Source: Maledivibacter sp. (GTDB lineage: Bacteria > Bacillota > Clostridia > Peptostreptococcales > Caminicellaceae). From it: a DNA stretch of 64,000 nucleotides. The stretch's first letter is position 1, and the number at the start of each line of letters is the position of its first letter. The notes under the pieces were generated by a model. It saw nothing but the letters and a program-made list of their open reading frames with translations. It searched no databases and was not told the DNA's origin. Made by a program: the position numbers and the translations under genes. The stretch is taken from NCBI GenBank assembly GCA_025210375.1, contig JAOASB010000029.1, positions 186,001 through 250,000 on the forward strand. Direction: 5' to 3'. Of this stretch, positions 25,363-36,011 are shown in pieces.

Positions 25363-25521
25363 GAGCAAATTGCATAATTACTTTCTATAAAAACCATCTA
25401 CCACAGGTAGTTTCAAAATCCTAAAAGCTATACCATCAAATATGCTTATATCTTAAGCAATTAAATCAAGGATGATATTCGTATATGCAATTCCGCCAAG
25501 TAAGAGTTATGCAATTTTCTC
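25363..25521. mobile_element. MITE-like element, copy 4 (159 bp)
   Basis: It is full length, with ends GAGCAAATTGCATAA and (reverse) GAGAAAATTGCATAA. AATC is duplicated on both sides (25359-25362, 25522-25525). The interior is nearly identical to copy 1. It fills the gap between the YhaM-like and kinase genes. Confidence 0.88.
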
Positions 25522-25541
25522 AATCATTTATATTATAACAT

Positions 25542-27995
25542 TTATGAGTATATATCTGAAAACTCTATATTAATTATTTCTATAAGATCACCCTTTGGTT
25601 CGTTTTTATTAGCCTCTCTGATTATATTATCCTTGGTTTCTAGGGTCTCTACTGGTAGGTCAATAATAAACTCACTGCCTTTGCCACATTCACTTTTTAC
25701 AGTAATGGCCCCACCATGCATTTCAACCAATGATTTTACTAAGGATAACCCTATTCCACTTCCCTCATGATTTCTAGTAAATGACTTATCCACTTGTCTA
25801 AAGTGTTCAAAAATAATATCTATCTTATCCTTTGGGATCCCAATACCCGTATCCTTAACTGCAATAATTATATTACTTCCCCTATCATATATATTTACTA
25901 GTATGCTCCCACCGGGGTCCGTAAACTTAATGGCATTTGATAGAAGATTTAACATTATTCTTTCAATCTTATCAGGATCACAAGCGATGATTCTCTCCTC
26001 AATATTAGTATCAAATACAAGCTTTATTTTTTTATGTTCAATATATTCTGCTACTGAAAGGGTTATTTCCTCAACAATACTTACAATATTCTGATTCTGT
26101 AGGTGCAGCTCGTAATATCCAGCATCTATCTTAGTTATATCAATCAAATTATTAACTAGCCTAAGCAGCCTATAACAGTTTTGCTTTAAAACCTTTATTC
26201 TATTACGTACACACTCTTGTATATCCTGTAATGGCTTTTCGTTTACATACATCATCAATATCTGTATAGTTCCTAGTATTACATTAAGTGGTGTCCTTAA
26301 TTCATGGGAAAGGTTTGCAAAAAACTGGGTTTTTAGTTTATCATATTTAATGGCATCGTTAAACAGTTTAATATATTTTTCTGCCTTTCTACGATCCCTT
26401 AAATCCCTAAGTAATATAAGCACAGCTTGCTTATTACTATAATTAAAAATCGTTGATGCAATCTCGACTTCTAAGACTTCGTTGTCAGACTTTCTTATTA
26501 GTCTAAGCTCATTAAATAGGGAAAAATTATTTGCTTCATTCTTCAAATTTTTCATAATAAGTGTTATATCGTCTCCTGGATATATATCCACAAAATCTAA
26601 GACATTTTTGCCTATGAAAGAATGTCTATTTTCAGCTCCTAAAAATTTTATTGCGGCTTGATTGGTATAAAGAATTCTGCCATCTTTTTGTAATATTATT
26701 GGATCTGGCAAAAGCTCAACCAACCTTCTATTTCGCTCCTCACTTTCACGCAAAAATTTCTCTATCCATTTTCTTTTTGTAATATCCCTGACTATAGAAA
26801 GTATCACTTCTTCACCAAACAATTCAAATTTGTGGGAATTAATCTCTACGGGTATTTTATCACCATATTTTGATATGTGTACAGACTCAAATGTGATATG
26901 ACCCTCTTTATCAACTTTATTGATTTTGTTATAAAAATTACTGTAATGATTATCCGGTTTAATATCCTTTACAGTCATATTCAATAATTCTTTTCTACTA
27001 TAGTTAAGTCTTTTACAAGCAATATCATTTACTTCCATAAAATTATGGGGTATTCCTTTTTCATCTACCTTATATAGGAAAATTGCATCATTTGCCTTAT
27101 TAAATAGCTCTTTATATTTTTTTTCACTTTCTTCTAGGGCATTTAGAACTTTTTCCATTTTAGTAAAATCATGAACACTAAAACATATTAATTCTCTAGT
27201 TTTATATTTTATTTTATTACAATGGACCTTTACAAATCTTATCTCATCATTAGACGCCCGTTGTCTGATGTAAAAACTATCCTTTTTACCTTCAATAGCT
27301 GCTTTTATGGAGTTTTCAGTTTCTATATCCCTATTCAACATACTGAGATGTGAAATATACATATTGGTCATTTGTTCTTTACTATATCCATAAAAGGAGC
27401 ATGCAGTTTTATTAGCATCAAATATTTTACCGTGACATGGCTCAACTAGTATCATTATCCTATGACTGTTTTCAAAAACATTTTGATATAATTGTCTATT
27501 TTCTTCAAGTATCCTTTGCATAGCTATTCTTTCACTAATATCCCTTAAAGCAGCACAAAATATAATTTTAGTTTGAATTAGAAGCTTAGTTATACACACT
27601 TCCACGGGCAACTCATTACCATCTTTTCTTTGAATTATCCAATTGAAAGTATATTTTTTATTCTGAAACCCACTATAAATACTATCATTCATTTTTGGAG
27701 AACTCCATTGAGCTTGCTTAGTGAGAGATATGTCAAATGGAATGTGTCCTATCAAATCCTGTTTTAATTCATATCCAAACATACTAACTGCAGCATCATT
27801 ACAATCCATGATTTTACCATTTTCTAAGAGCATGTACCCTTCCCTTGAATTCTCAAAAAAAAGCTTACATATTTGACTCTTCTCATTGGCGGATACCTCA
27901 ACATGTAATTCTGAAATTTTATTTTCGAGGTCTTTAATTCTTTGTTCCTTTTTATATAATTCAGATAAAATCTCTTTCTTAGTTCTTTGTAGCAC
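25542..27995 (-). CDS. Soluble multi-PAS sensor histidine kinase
   Basis: 817 residues with no membrane segment. A coiled coil (about 1-45) is followed by about four PAS domains (45-150, 165-285, 290-410, 425-540), each marked by phrases such as EVCITKLL or VEINSHKFELFGEEVILSIVRDITKRK. The kinase core has the phospho-acceptor His in NLSHELRTPLN (about 573) and an ATPase domain with NLLSNAIKFTDPGG, DTGIGIPKDK and GSGIGLSLVK. No response regulator is adjacent. Cytosolic orphan kinases of this build often feed Spo0A in Clostridia, and a Spo0E-like gene lies divergently upstream; that link is inferred. Confidence 0.93.
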   Translation of the reverse strand: MLQRTKKEILSELYKKEQRIKDLENKISELHVEVSANEKSQICKLFFENSREGYMLLENGKIMDCNDAAVSMFGYELKQDLIGHIPFDISLTKQAQWSSPKMNDSIYSGFQNKKYTFNWIIQRKDGNELPVEVCITKLLIQTKIIFCAALRDISERIAMQRILEENRQLYQNVFENSHRIMILVEPCHGKIFDANKTACSFYGYSKEQMTNMYISHLSMLNRDIETENSIKAAIEGKKDSFYIRQRASNDEIRFVKVHCNKIKYKTRELICFSVHDFTKMEKVLNALEESEKKYKELFNKANDAIFLYKVDEKGIPHNFMEVNDIACKRLNYSRKELLNMTVKDIKPDNHYSNFYNKINKVDKEGHITFESVHISKYGDKIPVEINSHKFELFGEEVILSIVRDITKRKWIEKFLRESEERNRRLVELLPDPIILQKDGRILYTNQAAIKFLGAENRHSFIGKNVLDFVDIYPGDDITLIMKNLKNEANNFSLFNELRLIRKSDNEVLEVEIASTIFNYSNKQAVLILLRDLRDRRKAEKYIKLFNDAIKYDKLKTQFFANLSHELRTPLNVILGTIQILMMYVNEKPLQDIQECVRNRIKVLKQNCYRLLRLVNNLIDITKIDAGYYELHLQNQNIVSIVEEITLSVAEYIEHKKIKLVFDTNIEERIIACDPDKIERIMLNLLSNAIKFTDPGGSILVNIYDRGSNIIIAVKDTGIGIPKDKIDIIFEHFRQVDKSFTRNHEGSGIGLSLVKSLVEMHGGAITVKSECGKGSEFIIDLPVETLETKDNIIREANKNEPKGDLIEIINIEFSDIYS

Positions 27996-28332
27996 TCAAC
28001 AGCTCCCCCCTTTAAATGCCGGCACATTTTTAGAAATTATTAACTATTTTAAGTATTCAACATTTTGCCTATAATTCCTACCATGAATTACATAAATTTG
28101 CTATTTTATTCAATTTATATCCAAATACTTTTTAAAATTATAGAAATACTAATTAAAACACTAAAAAAGTGAAGTTTCTTGCAAATTCATGCTATAAAAA
28201 CAATGTTTCCCTTATTTTTATTGGAACTTCGCTAATATTTAATTTTTATCAATTCAAACTCTTTTTTTGACATTATATGACATTAATAATGAGTATAATT
28301 AAATTATAATTCTATATTAAAGGATGATGTAA

Positions 28333-28512
28333 ATGACCTCAGTAAATTCCTATGAGAATTTAAAGTTATTAGAAAAGAAGATACAATCATTACGATCTGT
28401 GATGCATGAGCTTATTGAATCTAAAGGAGATATAAGCGCTCCCGAAATCATTGAGATAAGTCAAGTACTAGATAAAGTTTTAGTGCAATACCTTAAACAA
28501 AAATTGATTTAA
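28333..28512 (+). CDS. Spo0E-like aspartyl-phosphate phosphatase
   Basis: A 59-residue protein from an ATG preceded by AAAGGATG. It has two helices with the Spo0E signature in the second, EIISQ-like EIIEISQVLDKVLVQYL (the S-Q-x-L-D core). The first helix reads LEKKIQSLRSVMHELIESKG, also typical. Members dephosphorylate Spo0A~P or related regulators and delay sporulation. It is divergent from the multi-PAS kinase across about 335 bp that hold both promoters and nothing else recognised. Very short, so missed by length filters, but the family fit is good. Confidence 0.87.
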   Translation: MTSVNSYENLKLLEKKIQSLRSVMHELIESKGDISAPEIIEISQVLDKVLVQYLKQKLI

Positions 28513-28533
28513 AATAGAAGGTAAAAATCTATT

Positions 28534-28651
28534 AAGCAAATTGCATAATTACTTTCTATAAAAACCATCTACTACATGTAGTTTAAAAATCTTCAAAGCT
28601 ATACCACATATATTATGCAATTGTGCCAAGTAAGAGTTATGCAATTTCCTC
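28534..28651. mobile_element. MITE-like element, copy 5 (internally deleted, 118 bp)
   Basis: Left part AAGCAAATTGCATAATTAC and right part GTAAGAGTTATGCAATTTCCTC match the family. About 40 bp of the centre are missing. No flanking duplication is evident. It lies between the Spo0E-like gene and proC. Confidence 0.82.
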
Positions 28652-28779
28652 ACATAATTATCTTCTATTTTCCTATGTAAATTCTTTCTATTAGAGTATA
28701 ATATATAACGTGTGCTTAAGTATATTTTTTAGTATAGGTGCCCTATGATAACGTAATAAATGCAGAAAGAGGGAAAGAA

Positions 28780-29577
28780 ATGAATTGTATAGGTTTCATT
28801 GGTGCAGGTAATATGGGAAGGGCTATGATTAAAGGATTGTTATCAAAAGAAAATGAAGATAGTATTATTTTTACTGATTCGAGTTCCACAATAAGACAGG
28901 AAATATCCGATCAGTTAAAAATTTCCAGTTTTGAAAAAAATGCTGAAATAGCTTCAAAGTCAAAGTACATTATTATTGCTATAAAACCTAAGATTTACAA
29001 AAAGGTATTGGAAGAAATTAAAGGTTCTATGACACCAGATAAAGTAATCATCAGTATAGCACCAGGTATTACGATTAAAGCTATAAAACAAATTTTAGGT
29101 GAAAGTACAAGGGTAATACGATCCATGCCCAACACACCTTCTTTAGTTGGTGAGGGAATGAGTATTATTTCTTTTTCTGAGGATCCATATAGTGAAAAGG
29201 AGAAAAAAGAAATAATAGGTATCTTCAATTCCTTTGGCGAAGTAGAAATATTAAAGGAAAAACTTATGGATGCTGTTGTTCCCATTTCTGGCAGTTCTCC
29301 TGCCTATGTATATATGATGATAGAAGCCATGGCCGACGCAGGTGTATTAATTGGTCTGCCAAGAAAACTCTCTTATAAACTAGCAGCTCAATCGGTTTTA
29401 GGCGCAGGAAAAATGGTTTTAGAAACCGCCTCCCATCCTGGGGAATTAAAGGACGCAGTTTGCTCTCCCGGGGGAACTACTATAGAAGCTGTTGCTGTGC
29501 TTGAAAAAAGAAACTTTAGAAATGCAATTATTGAAGCAATGATTTCTTGCTATGAAAAAACTAAAAAATTAGATTAG
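28780..29577 (+). CDS. proC: Pyrroline-5-carboxylate reductase
   Basis: About 265 residues. The NAD(P)-binding loop is GFIGAGNMGRAMIKG at the N-terminus. The conserved ProC phrases are VIRSMPNTPSLVGEGMSI in the middle and SGSSPAYVYMMIEAMADAGV and VCSPGGTTIEAV in the C-terminal dimer domain. It catalyses the last step of proline synthesis. ATG 28780, 3-4 nt after GAGGGAAAG, gives the family N-terminus; the upstream ATG at 28738 would add 14 unrelated residues. Confidence 0.96.
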   Translation: MNCIGFIGAGNMGRAMIKGLLSKENEDSIIFTDSSSTIRQEISDQLKISSFEKNAEIASKSKYIIIAIKPKIYKKVLEEIKGSMTPDKVIISIAPGITIKAIKQILGESTRVIRSMPNTPSLVGEGMSIISFSEDPYSEKEKKEIIGIFNSFGEVEILKEKLMDAVVPISGSSPAYVYMMIEAMADAGVLIGLPRKLSYKLAAQSVLGAGKMVLETASHPGELKDAVCSPGGTTIEAVAVLEKRNFRNAIIEAMISCYEKTKKLD

Positions 29578-29595
29578 CTAACTTAGCTAATCTAA
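29569..29595. terminator. Terminator hairpin after proC
   Basis: TTAGATTAGCTAA-c-TTAGCTAATCTAA forms a near-perfect palindrome overlapping the proC stop codon. Only a short T-rich stretch follows before repeat B3 begins. Confidence 0.7.
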
Positions 29596-29598
29596 TTT

Positions 29599-29697
29599 CA
29601 GATTGTTGACAAAGTCAACAAGATGTCAGGCAACCTACCAATTTGAAGTTCGAGGCGTGCTGAAACCCAGAGGCCGTAGCGTATACTGGACTGTCAA
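29599..29697. repeat. Terminator-associated structured repeat, truncated copy B3
   Basis: The first about 85 bp, from CAGATTGTTGACAAAGTCAAC to GGCCGTAGCGTATA, match B1 and B2. The second half is missing apart from a CTGTCAA remnant. It starts 3 nt after the proC terminator hairpin and ends against the stop of the giant activase gene. Confidence 0.82.
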
Positions 29698-29700
29698 ACC

Positions 29701-32700
29701 CTATATTGCAAAATTCTTTTCTTTATCTAAATTCTTAAATGCTACTGAAAGCATTAGCTTTATACGGTTAAGCTGATTCACCTCACTGGCACCGGGATCA
29801 TAATCAATAGCGGCAATATTGGCTAAAGGATATGTCCTTCTAAGTTCCTTTATCATGCCTTTTCCCGTTATATGGTTCGGTAAGCAAGCAAAGGGTTGAA
29901 GGCAAACTATATTATTTACTCCACTCTCTATAAGCTCAATCATTTCACCCGTTAAAAGCCATCCCTCACCGGTTTGATTCCCCAAGGATAAATGCTTTGA
30001 TGACCCTTCTGCCACCTCATGAATCTTTTTGGGTGCTTCAAATCGTTTACTTTTATTCAGATTTTTTCTCATTTCTCTTCTATAAAACTCGATTAATTTG
30101 ATGCCAACCTGACTAATCATCATCTTACCATATGTTCCTGACAGCTTTTCATATCTGACCCTGCTATTATAGGCACAGTATAATAGAAAATCGATCAGAT
30201 CTGGCACAACAGCCTCTGCACCTTCCTTTTCTAAAAGATCAACAATATTATTATTAGCTGTGGGATGAAATTTAACTAGAATTTCACCTACAACGCCCAC
30301 CCTTGGTTTAGCTAAATCCCCATGAATCTCAAGCTTGTCAAAATCATTAACTATTCCTCGAATATTTTCTGTGAATTCCTTTTTAGTTCCTGATATCAAT
30401 GCACTCTGGCATCTATTTACCCAATGGTCATAAAGCTTATTTGCTGATCCTACTACCTTTTCATAGGGTCTTACCCTATATAATACACGCATTAATATAT
30501 CCCCATATACTAACCCCATCATGAGATTATCTAGCATTGGAAGCGTCACCTTAAAGCCCGGATTTTTTTCTAGCCCACCTGCATTAAGGGAAATAACTGG
30601 TACATTGTCTAATCCTGTATCCTTTAAAGCCTTTCTCAAGAATGCAATATAGTTGGTTGCTCTGCAGCCTCCACCTGTTTGACTAATCATCACAGAAGTA
30701 TTATGGGGGTCATACTTGCCGGATTTGAGGGCCTTCATAATTTGGCCTACCACTATTATTGCAGGATAACAAGCATCATTATGTACATATCTTAGTCCTT
30801 CATCAATTGCTGACTTATCAACTGAAGGTAATATTTCTATATTGTATCCTGATTTCTGAAATCCAGTTTTTAGAAACTGAAAATGTATAGGTGACATTTG
30901 AGGAGCAAGGATAGTATGGTTCAACTTCATTTTTCTAGTAAATACTATTCTATCTCGTCTATTTACCAATTGCTTTGACCCAGAATCTCTTTTATCCCTT
31001 TCCTTTATTGCAGCAATTAAGGATCTTATACGAATCCTAGCTGCACCTATGTTACTAATCTCATCAATCTTTAACAGGGTATAAATTTTACCATATTCCT
31101 TTAATATTTCTTCAATCTGATCAGTAGTTACTGAATCCAGTCCACAACCAAAGGAATTTAACTGAATAAGCTCTAAATTCTTCTGCCCAGATACAAATGT
31201 AGCCGCCGCATACATTCTTGAATGATATACCCATTGATCTATAACACGAAGGGGCCTCTTTATATTGGCTAAATGTCCTATGGAATCCTCTGATATAACA
31301 GCAAAGCCATAGGATTTTATCATCTCCGGTATCCCATGATTAATCTCTGGATCAATATGGTAGGGCCTACCTACTAATACTATGCCTTTAATATTGTTTT
31401 CTTTAATATATTTTATGGCTTCTTCACCTTTTTTTCTTACATCGTTTTTATATGAATCCAATTCTTTATATGCCTTTTCAAGGGCTTTACTCATTTCACC
31501 CCTTGTTATACCTTCTTGTTTCAATTCCTCCATTAACCGCCATAGTAATTTTTTAGGCTTATCAATGGGTAAAAAGGGATAGTAAAATGTAACTTTATTT
31601 GTTTTAAGAATATCCATATTGGCATTTATTATTTGAGGATAAGAGGTGACTATAGGACAATTATAATGATTCCCTGATGCCTTATCTTCTTGTCTATTAT
31701 AAGGAATACAAGGATAGAATATCTTGTTTACCCCTTTTCCAATCAAATCAGTGATATGCCCATGAACAAGCTTTCCCGGATAGCATACTGACTCAGAGGG
31801 TATGGTCTCCATTCCCAGTTCATATATTTTCTTCGATGATCTACCAGAAATCACTACTCTGTAACCGAGTTCAGTAAAAAATGTGAACCAAAATGGATAG
31901 TCTTCATACATATTTAGTACTCTTGGTAGGCCTATAGTTCCCCTAATAGCTTGTTGTTTGGATAAAGGTTTATAGGCAAATACTCTCTTATATTTATATT
32001 CATAGAGGTCTGGAATATCATTTTCCCTTTTCTCTATTCCAGCTCCCCTTTCACATCTATTTCCCGAAATGAATTTTCTTCCATTTGAAAATTCCTTAAT
32101 TGTCAGCAAACAATTATTTCCACATAGACCGCACCGCTTCATAGATGTTTCCATATTAAATAACCTTAGTTCTTCATTCTTTAATAAAGTGCTTTTATAG
32201 GTCCCTTTATAACGCTCTTTTGAAATCAGTGCCGCTCCAAAGGCACCCATTAACCCTGCTATATCAGGTCTTATGACTTCTCTCCCAATTATTTTTTCCA
32301 TGGCTCTTAGGACTGCTTCATTGTAAAAAGTTCCACCCTGAACAACAACTTTCTCTCCTAATTCCTCTGGGCTTCTTAGCCTGATAACCTTAAATAAAGC
32401 ATTCTTTATAACTGAAATTGAAATGCCAGCAGAAATATCTTCAACATCAGCGCCTTCCTTCTGAGCCTGCTTCACCTTAGAATTCATAAAAACTGTACAC
32501 CTTGTTCCTAAATCAACAGGATGCTTTGATTTAATACCTGCTGATGCAAAGGTTTTTACATCCGTATTTAGGGATTTAGCAAAGGTTTCAATAAATGAGC
32601 CACACCCCGATGAGCATGCTTCATTCAACATAATAGAATCTATAACCCCATCGTTGATCCTTAAGCTTTTCATATCCTGCCCGCCAATGTCTAAAACAAA

Positions 32701-33948
32701 TTCCACCCCTGGAAGAAAAAAGTCTGCAGCTTTATAATGTGCTACGGTTTCTATCTCCCCAATATCTATCTTAAGAGCAGCTTTTATAAGGTGTTCGCCA
32801 TAGCCAGTAACTGCCGAATTAACTATTTGTATATTATCATTCAATTTACTATACAAATCCCTTAAAGCATTAATAGTGGATTCCAATGGATTTCCCATAT
32901 TACTATCATAATGGGAGTATAATAGTCCTCCTTTTTCATCTATGAGTGCCAGCTTTGTTGTGGTAGAACCAGCATCTATTCCTAAAAAAGCTTTACCTGC
33001 ATATGTATTTAAATCTACTCTTCTAACTTTATTTTTTCCATGTCTATCCCTAAACTCCTGATATTCACTTTCATCAGCAAATAGGGCTTGCATATCAACA
33101 TCTTCTCTATCCCCCAATTTACATATACCAGGAACTCTTTCGTAGATACAATCAAAGGGAACGGGTTCCTCTTTTCTAGAGGACAATGCAGCTCCTATGG
33201 CTACAAAATACTGGGAATCCTCTGGATAGATCACATTATTATCCTTTAACTTTAGGGTTTCTATAAATCGCTTTCTAAGCTCAGACATAAAGTGTAACGG
33301 GCCGCCTAAAAAGGCAACATTTCCTTTAATAGCTCTTCCCTGGGCTAATCCGCTTATACTTTGATTAACCACTGCTTGAAGTATAGATGCAGCAATATCT
33401 TCCTTTGCGGCACCTTCATTTAACAAAGGCTGAACATCAGTCTTTGCGAACACTCCACATCTTGATGCTATGGGATAAATGATCTTGTGATTTTTTGCCA
33501 ATTCATTAAGACCATATGCATCGGTCTGCAAGAGTGATGCCATTTGATCTATAAATGCACCGGTTCCACCGGCACATGTACCATTCATCCTTTGTTCAAT
33601 TGAATCTCCAAGGTAAGTTATTTTTGCATCCTCTCCACCAAGCTCAATAGCCACATCTGTATCTGGAATCATGTTTTCAATCGCATTTGTACAAGACATT
33701 ACTTCCTGAATAAAGGGTACATTAAGCTTTTCAGATATATTAAAACCTCCAGAACCTGTAATCATTACTGTTATAAGTTTTTTCTGCAATATTTCCTTAG
33801 CACTTTCAAGCATAGAAATTACAGTACTTTTTATATCTGAAAAATGCCTACTATACTTTTTGTATAAAATATTTCCTTTCTCATCCAAGACAGCCATCTT
33901 TACAGTCGTGGAGCCTACATCTAGCCCAACATTCAATATTTTGCCCAT
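29701..33948 (-). CDS. Giant fused 2-hydroxyacyl-CoA dehydratase-type activase (two ASKHA ATPase domains + DUF2229 + HgdB/DCCP-like region)
   Basis: 1415 residues. Two BadF/HgdC-type ATPase domains (about 1-270 and 315-580) have phosphate loops [10 protein letters not shown] and [10 protein letters not shown]. Each has two cysteines matching the bridging 4Fe-4S ligands ([13 protein letters not shown] with [19 protein letters not shown] with TRCTVF). A Cys cluster CGLCGNNC...CERGAG lies near 635-665. A DUF2229 and double-cubane/HgdB-like region follows, with [28 protein letters not shown] and [10 protein letters not shown]. Such proteins are thought to drive ATP-dependent low-potential electron transfer to an unknown acceptor. 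No partner dehydratase is adjacent. Confidence 0.92.
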   Translation of the reverse strand: MGKILNVGLDVGSTTVKMAVLDEKGNILYKKYSRHFSDIKSTVISMLESAKEILQKKLITVMITGSGGFNISEKLNVPFIQEVMSCTNAIENMIPDTDVAIELGGEDAKITYLGDSIEQRMNGTCAGGTGAFIDQMASLLQTDAYGLNELAKNHKIIYPIASRCGVFAKTDVQPLLNEGAAKEDIAASILQAVVNQSISGLAQGRAIKGNVAFLGGPLHFMSELRKRFIETLKLKDNNVIYPEDSQYFVAIGAALSSRKEEPVPFDCIYERVPGICKLGDREDVDMQALFADESEYQEFRDRHGKNKVRRVDLNTYAGKAFLGIDAGSTTTKLALIDEKGGLLYSHYDSNMGNPLESTINALRDLYSKLNDNIQIVNSAVTGYGEHLIKAALKIDIGEIETVAHYKAADFFLPGVEFVLDIGGQDMKSLRINDGVIDSIMLNEACSSGCGSFIETFAKSLNTDVKTFASAGIKSKHPVDLGTRCTVFMNSKVKQAQKEGADVEDISAGISISVIKNALFKVIRLRSPEELGEKVVVQGGTFYNEAVLRAMEKIIGREVIRPDIAGLMGAFGAALISKERYKGTYKSTLLKNEELRLFNMETSMKRCGLCGNNCLLTIKEFSNGRKFISGNRCERGAGIEKRENDIPDLYEYKYKRVFAYKPLSKQQAIRGTIGLPRVLNMYEDYPFWFTFFTELGYRVVISGRSSKKIYELGMETIPSESVCYPGKLVHGHITDLIGKGVNKIFYPCIPYNRQEDKASGNHYNCPIVTSYPQIINANMDILKTNKVTFYYPFLPIDKPKKLLWRLMEELKQEGITRGEMSKALEKAYKELDSYKNDVRKKGEEAIKYIKENNIKGIVLVGRPYHIDPEINHGIPEMIKSYGFAVISEDSIGHLANIKRPLRVIDQWVYHSRMYAAATFVSGQKNLELIQLNSFGCGLDSVTTDQIEEILKEYGKIYTLLKIDEISNIGAARIRIRSLIAAIKERDKRDSGSKQLVNRRDRIVFTRKMKLNHTILAPQMSPIHFQFLKTGFQKSGYNIEILPSVDKSAIDEGLRYVHNDACYPAIIVVGQIMKALKSGKYDPHNTSVMISQTGGGCRATNYIAFLRKALKDTGLDNVPVISLNAGGLEKNPGFKVTLPMLDNLMMGLVYGDILMRVLYRVRPYEKVVGSANKLYDHWVNRCQSALISGTKKEFTENIRGIVNDFDKLEIHGDLAKPRVGVVGEILVKFHPTANNNIVDLLEKEGAEAVVPDLIDFLLYCAYNSRVRYEKLSGTYGKMMISQVGIKLIEFYRREMRKNLNKSKRFEAPKKIHEVAEGSSKHLSLGNQTGEGWLLTGEMIELIESGVNNIVCLQPFACLPNHITGKGMIKELRRTYPLANIAAIDYDPGASEVNQLNRIKLMLSVAFKNLDKEKNFAI

Positions 33949-33967
33949 CTCTTGTCCCCCTTAAACC

Positions 33968-34035
33968 GAGATTAGTCATAGATAGTTTTCTAATTCCTAG
34001 GCAGCTTTGAATTTTCTATGGATAATCTAGGTAAA
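33968..34035. repeat. Small inverted-repeat family C, copy 2
   Basis: GAGATTAGTCATAGATAGTTTTC...GAATTTTCTATGGATAATCTAGG has self-complementary ends and is the reverse of the copy at 23740. It lies in the 260-bp gap upstream of the giant activase, where no gene or other signal is seen. Confidence 0.55.
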
Positions 34036-34209
34036 TCTAATATTCCAATATTCCAAGCTTGTTTCCTATGGTATAACTGTCTTACATCTTAATCTTCAAA
34101 TTAATGATCCAAACTAGTCCCTTTATTAATTAATATTTCTAACCCTTTACTTTTATAATCATTTTTTATAATCTGGAATAGTATAGAGAGTTTAGGGTAA
34201 ATCTTTGTA

Positions 34210-34788
34210 TTAGGAAACTATTCCTTTGGAAAAGGTCTTAACAAAATCCCTAATACATAAATCAATACCTATATCTGTATTGTACTTTTCCAGAATAGAA
34301 AAGCTGGTAAATATTCCAAAATTACTCGACAAAAAATTTATTGCTAAAACATGTGGATCTTTGTCTAAAACTCCTTTTGACTTCATCTTGGAAAAATAAT
34401 CGGTTAATAACCTATTGAGTTCATTAGGAAATTTTCTTAGGGGCGAATCCAGTTTAAATATCAACTCATTGTTCTTTAATTGCATCAATATTATTCGCTG
34501 GTTTTTGCATAATATCTCTTGATAAACGGAACTAATCTTTAACAAATCCTTTTCTAAATTCCACTCAAGACCATTTGTAAAAAGTGTTTTTAATTTTGGT
34601 GAAAATATATATTTATCAAAGGCTCTTTCGAATAAGTTTCGCTTGCTTTTAAAATGACGGAATACTGTCATTTCACTTACTCCTGCTTCCTTTGCTATTT
34701 TCTTTGTTGTAACAGCCTTATAATCATTTTCCGAAAAAAGCACCATGGCTGATTCTAATATTTTTTCCGACGTACTCAAATTATCCAT
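34210..34788 (-). CDS. TetR family transcriptional regulator
   Basis: 192 residues. The N-terminal TetR helix-turn-helix (about 8-55) reads ILESAMVLFSENDYKAVTTKKIAKEAGVSEMTVFRHFKSKRNLF in family terms. A helical ligand domain with no further recognisable motif follows. It lies downstream of, and on the same strand as, the YeiH-like gene, but a terminator separates them. Its targets and ligand are unknown. Confidence 0.93.
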   Translation of the reverse strand: MDNLSTSEKILESAMVLFSENDYKAVTTKKIAKEAGVSEMTVFRHFKSKRNLFERAFDKYIFSPKLKTLFTNGLEWNLEKDLLKISSVYQEILCKNQRIILMQLKNNELIFKLDSPLRKFPNELNRLLTDYFSKMKSKGVLDKDPHVLAINFLSSNFGIFTSFSILEKYNTDIGIDLCIRDFVKTFSKGIVS

Positions 34789-34883
34789 TAAATCCCTCCC
34801 AAGGTTTGTTAGTGCTAACTAACATATCAATTATATCACTGCCATCATCCATTAGCAATTAAGTTACCAATTTTTAACAATGA

Positions 34884-34922
34884 CAAAAAAAGAATTTCTT
34901 ATATCTTAAATACAAGAAATCC
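34884..34922 (-). terminator. Intrinsic terminator of the YeiH-like gene
   Basis: On the minus strand GGATTTCTTGTAT-ttaag-ATATAAGAAATTC is followed by seven T. Confidence 0.85.
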
Positions 34923-34934
34923 TTTTTAAAGAAT

Positions 34935-35918
34935 TTAAAGAATATTTATAATGGCTGTTAAGCTCAATGTTGAAAGAACTACGAACAAAATTGTGCCTAC
35001 TAATAAAGCCTTAATTCCCTTGTCCATTATACTTTTAAAATCTACGGATAGTCCCATGGCAGTCATTGCCATTAATATAAATAATGAGCTAACTTTAGTA
35101 AGTATCTCAGTAATCGATGAAGGTAATATGCCCAATGAATTAATGATTCCTGCTAAAACAAAATATAGAACATACATAGGAAATTTAGCTTTTTTATCAC
35201 CTATATTTTCTTTATTAAAAAAGTATCCTAATACCAATGAAACGGGAACCAACATAAGTACCCTTGTCATTTTGACAAATGTTCCTATCTCCCCAGAGGT
35301 ATCTCCCAGTGCAAATGCTGCTGCTAAAGCATGGGCGACACCATGAAGTGTAAGCCCAGACCAAGCTCCATATTGAACCTGAGTTAGATTTAGACTGCTA
35401 GCTGCAACCCCAGAGTATATAAGCACTCCAATTGCTCCTAAGAAGCTTACTATAGATACAGCAATCACAGAATCATCATCATCGGCATTTATACAAGGTG
35501 TCAATGCAACTACTGCCGATGCCCCACATATACATGAGCCTACCCCTATTAATGTTGCTAATTTATTATTTGCTTTGAGCAACCTGCCCAAGATTATTGC
35601 CAATATCAATGTAATAGGAACATAAATAATCACCATAGTAAGTATTTGTGGCCCAAGCTTCAATATGGCATAAATATTTAGCTTAAATCCTAATAAAACG
35701 ATCCCTACTTTTAAGAGCTTTTTTAAAGAAAATTTCACACCAGCTTTGAAAATATCTTGTGTCCTAATCATGTTGTTGTAAATAATACCAATAATAATGG
35801 CAATTGTTAAGGCCTCGAGATTTATAAACGTTTTAATTGAATCATTCAAGAGGATTGATAGATAAGAAATAACAAAAACGAAGATTACCCCTGGTATGTA
35901 GTTTTTTATATTCTGCAT
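34935..35918 (-). CDS. YeiH/UPF0324 family membrane protein (putative sulfate exporter)
   Basis: 327 residues with about ten hydrophobic segments. Conserved UPF0324 features are an AIIIGIIYNN early helix, the loop LIGVGSCICGASAVVALTP and GAWSGLTLHGVAHALAAAFALGD. The family is annotated as a putative sulfate exporter from limited evidence, so the substrate is uncertain. It appears monocistronic. Confidence 0.92.
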   Translation of the reverse strand: MQNIKNYIPGVIFVFVISYLSILLNDSIKTFINLEALTIAIIIGIIYNNMIRTQDIFKAGVKFSLKKLLKVGIVLLGFKLNIYAILKLGPQILTMVIIYVPITLILAIILGRLLKANNKLATLIGVGSCICGASAVVALTPCINADDDDSVIAVSIVSFLGAIGVLIYSGVAASSLNLTQVQYGAWSGLTLHGVAHALAAAFALGDTSGEIGTFVKMTRVLMLVPVSLVLGYFFNKENIGDKKAKFPMYVLYFVLAGIINSLGILPSSITEILTKVSSLFILMAMTAMGLSVDFKSIMDKGIKALLVGTILFVVLSTLSLTAIINIL

Positions 35919-36011
35919 TTATATTCTCCCCTAATTTCTTGGATATTCTGAGATACTTCAAAACTGATTTCATAGAAATATATTTTAAAACAGCTTCTTT
36001 TATATCACACA

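Noticed and set aside
24368..25375. Longer start for the YhaM-like gene at 25375
   Set aside because: The extra 16 residues are translated partly from the end of a MITE, and the family N-terminus begins at 25327.
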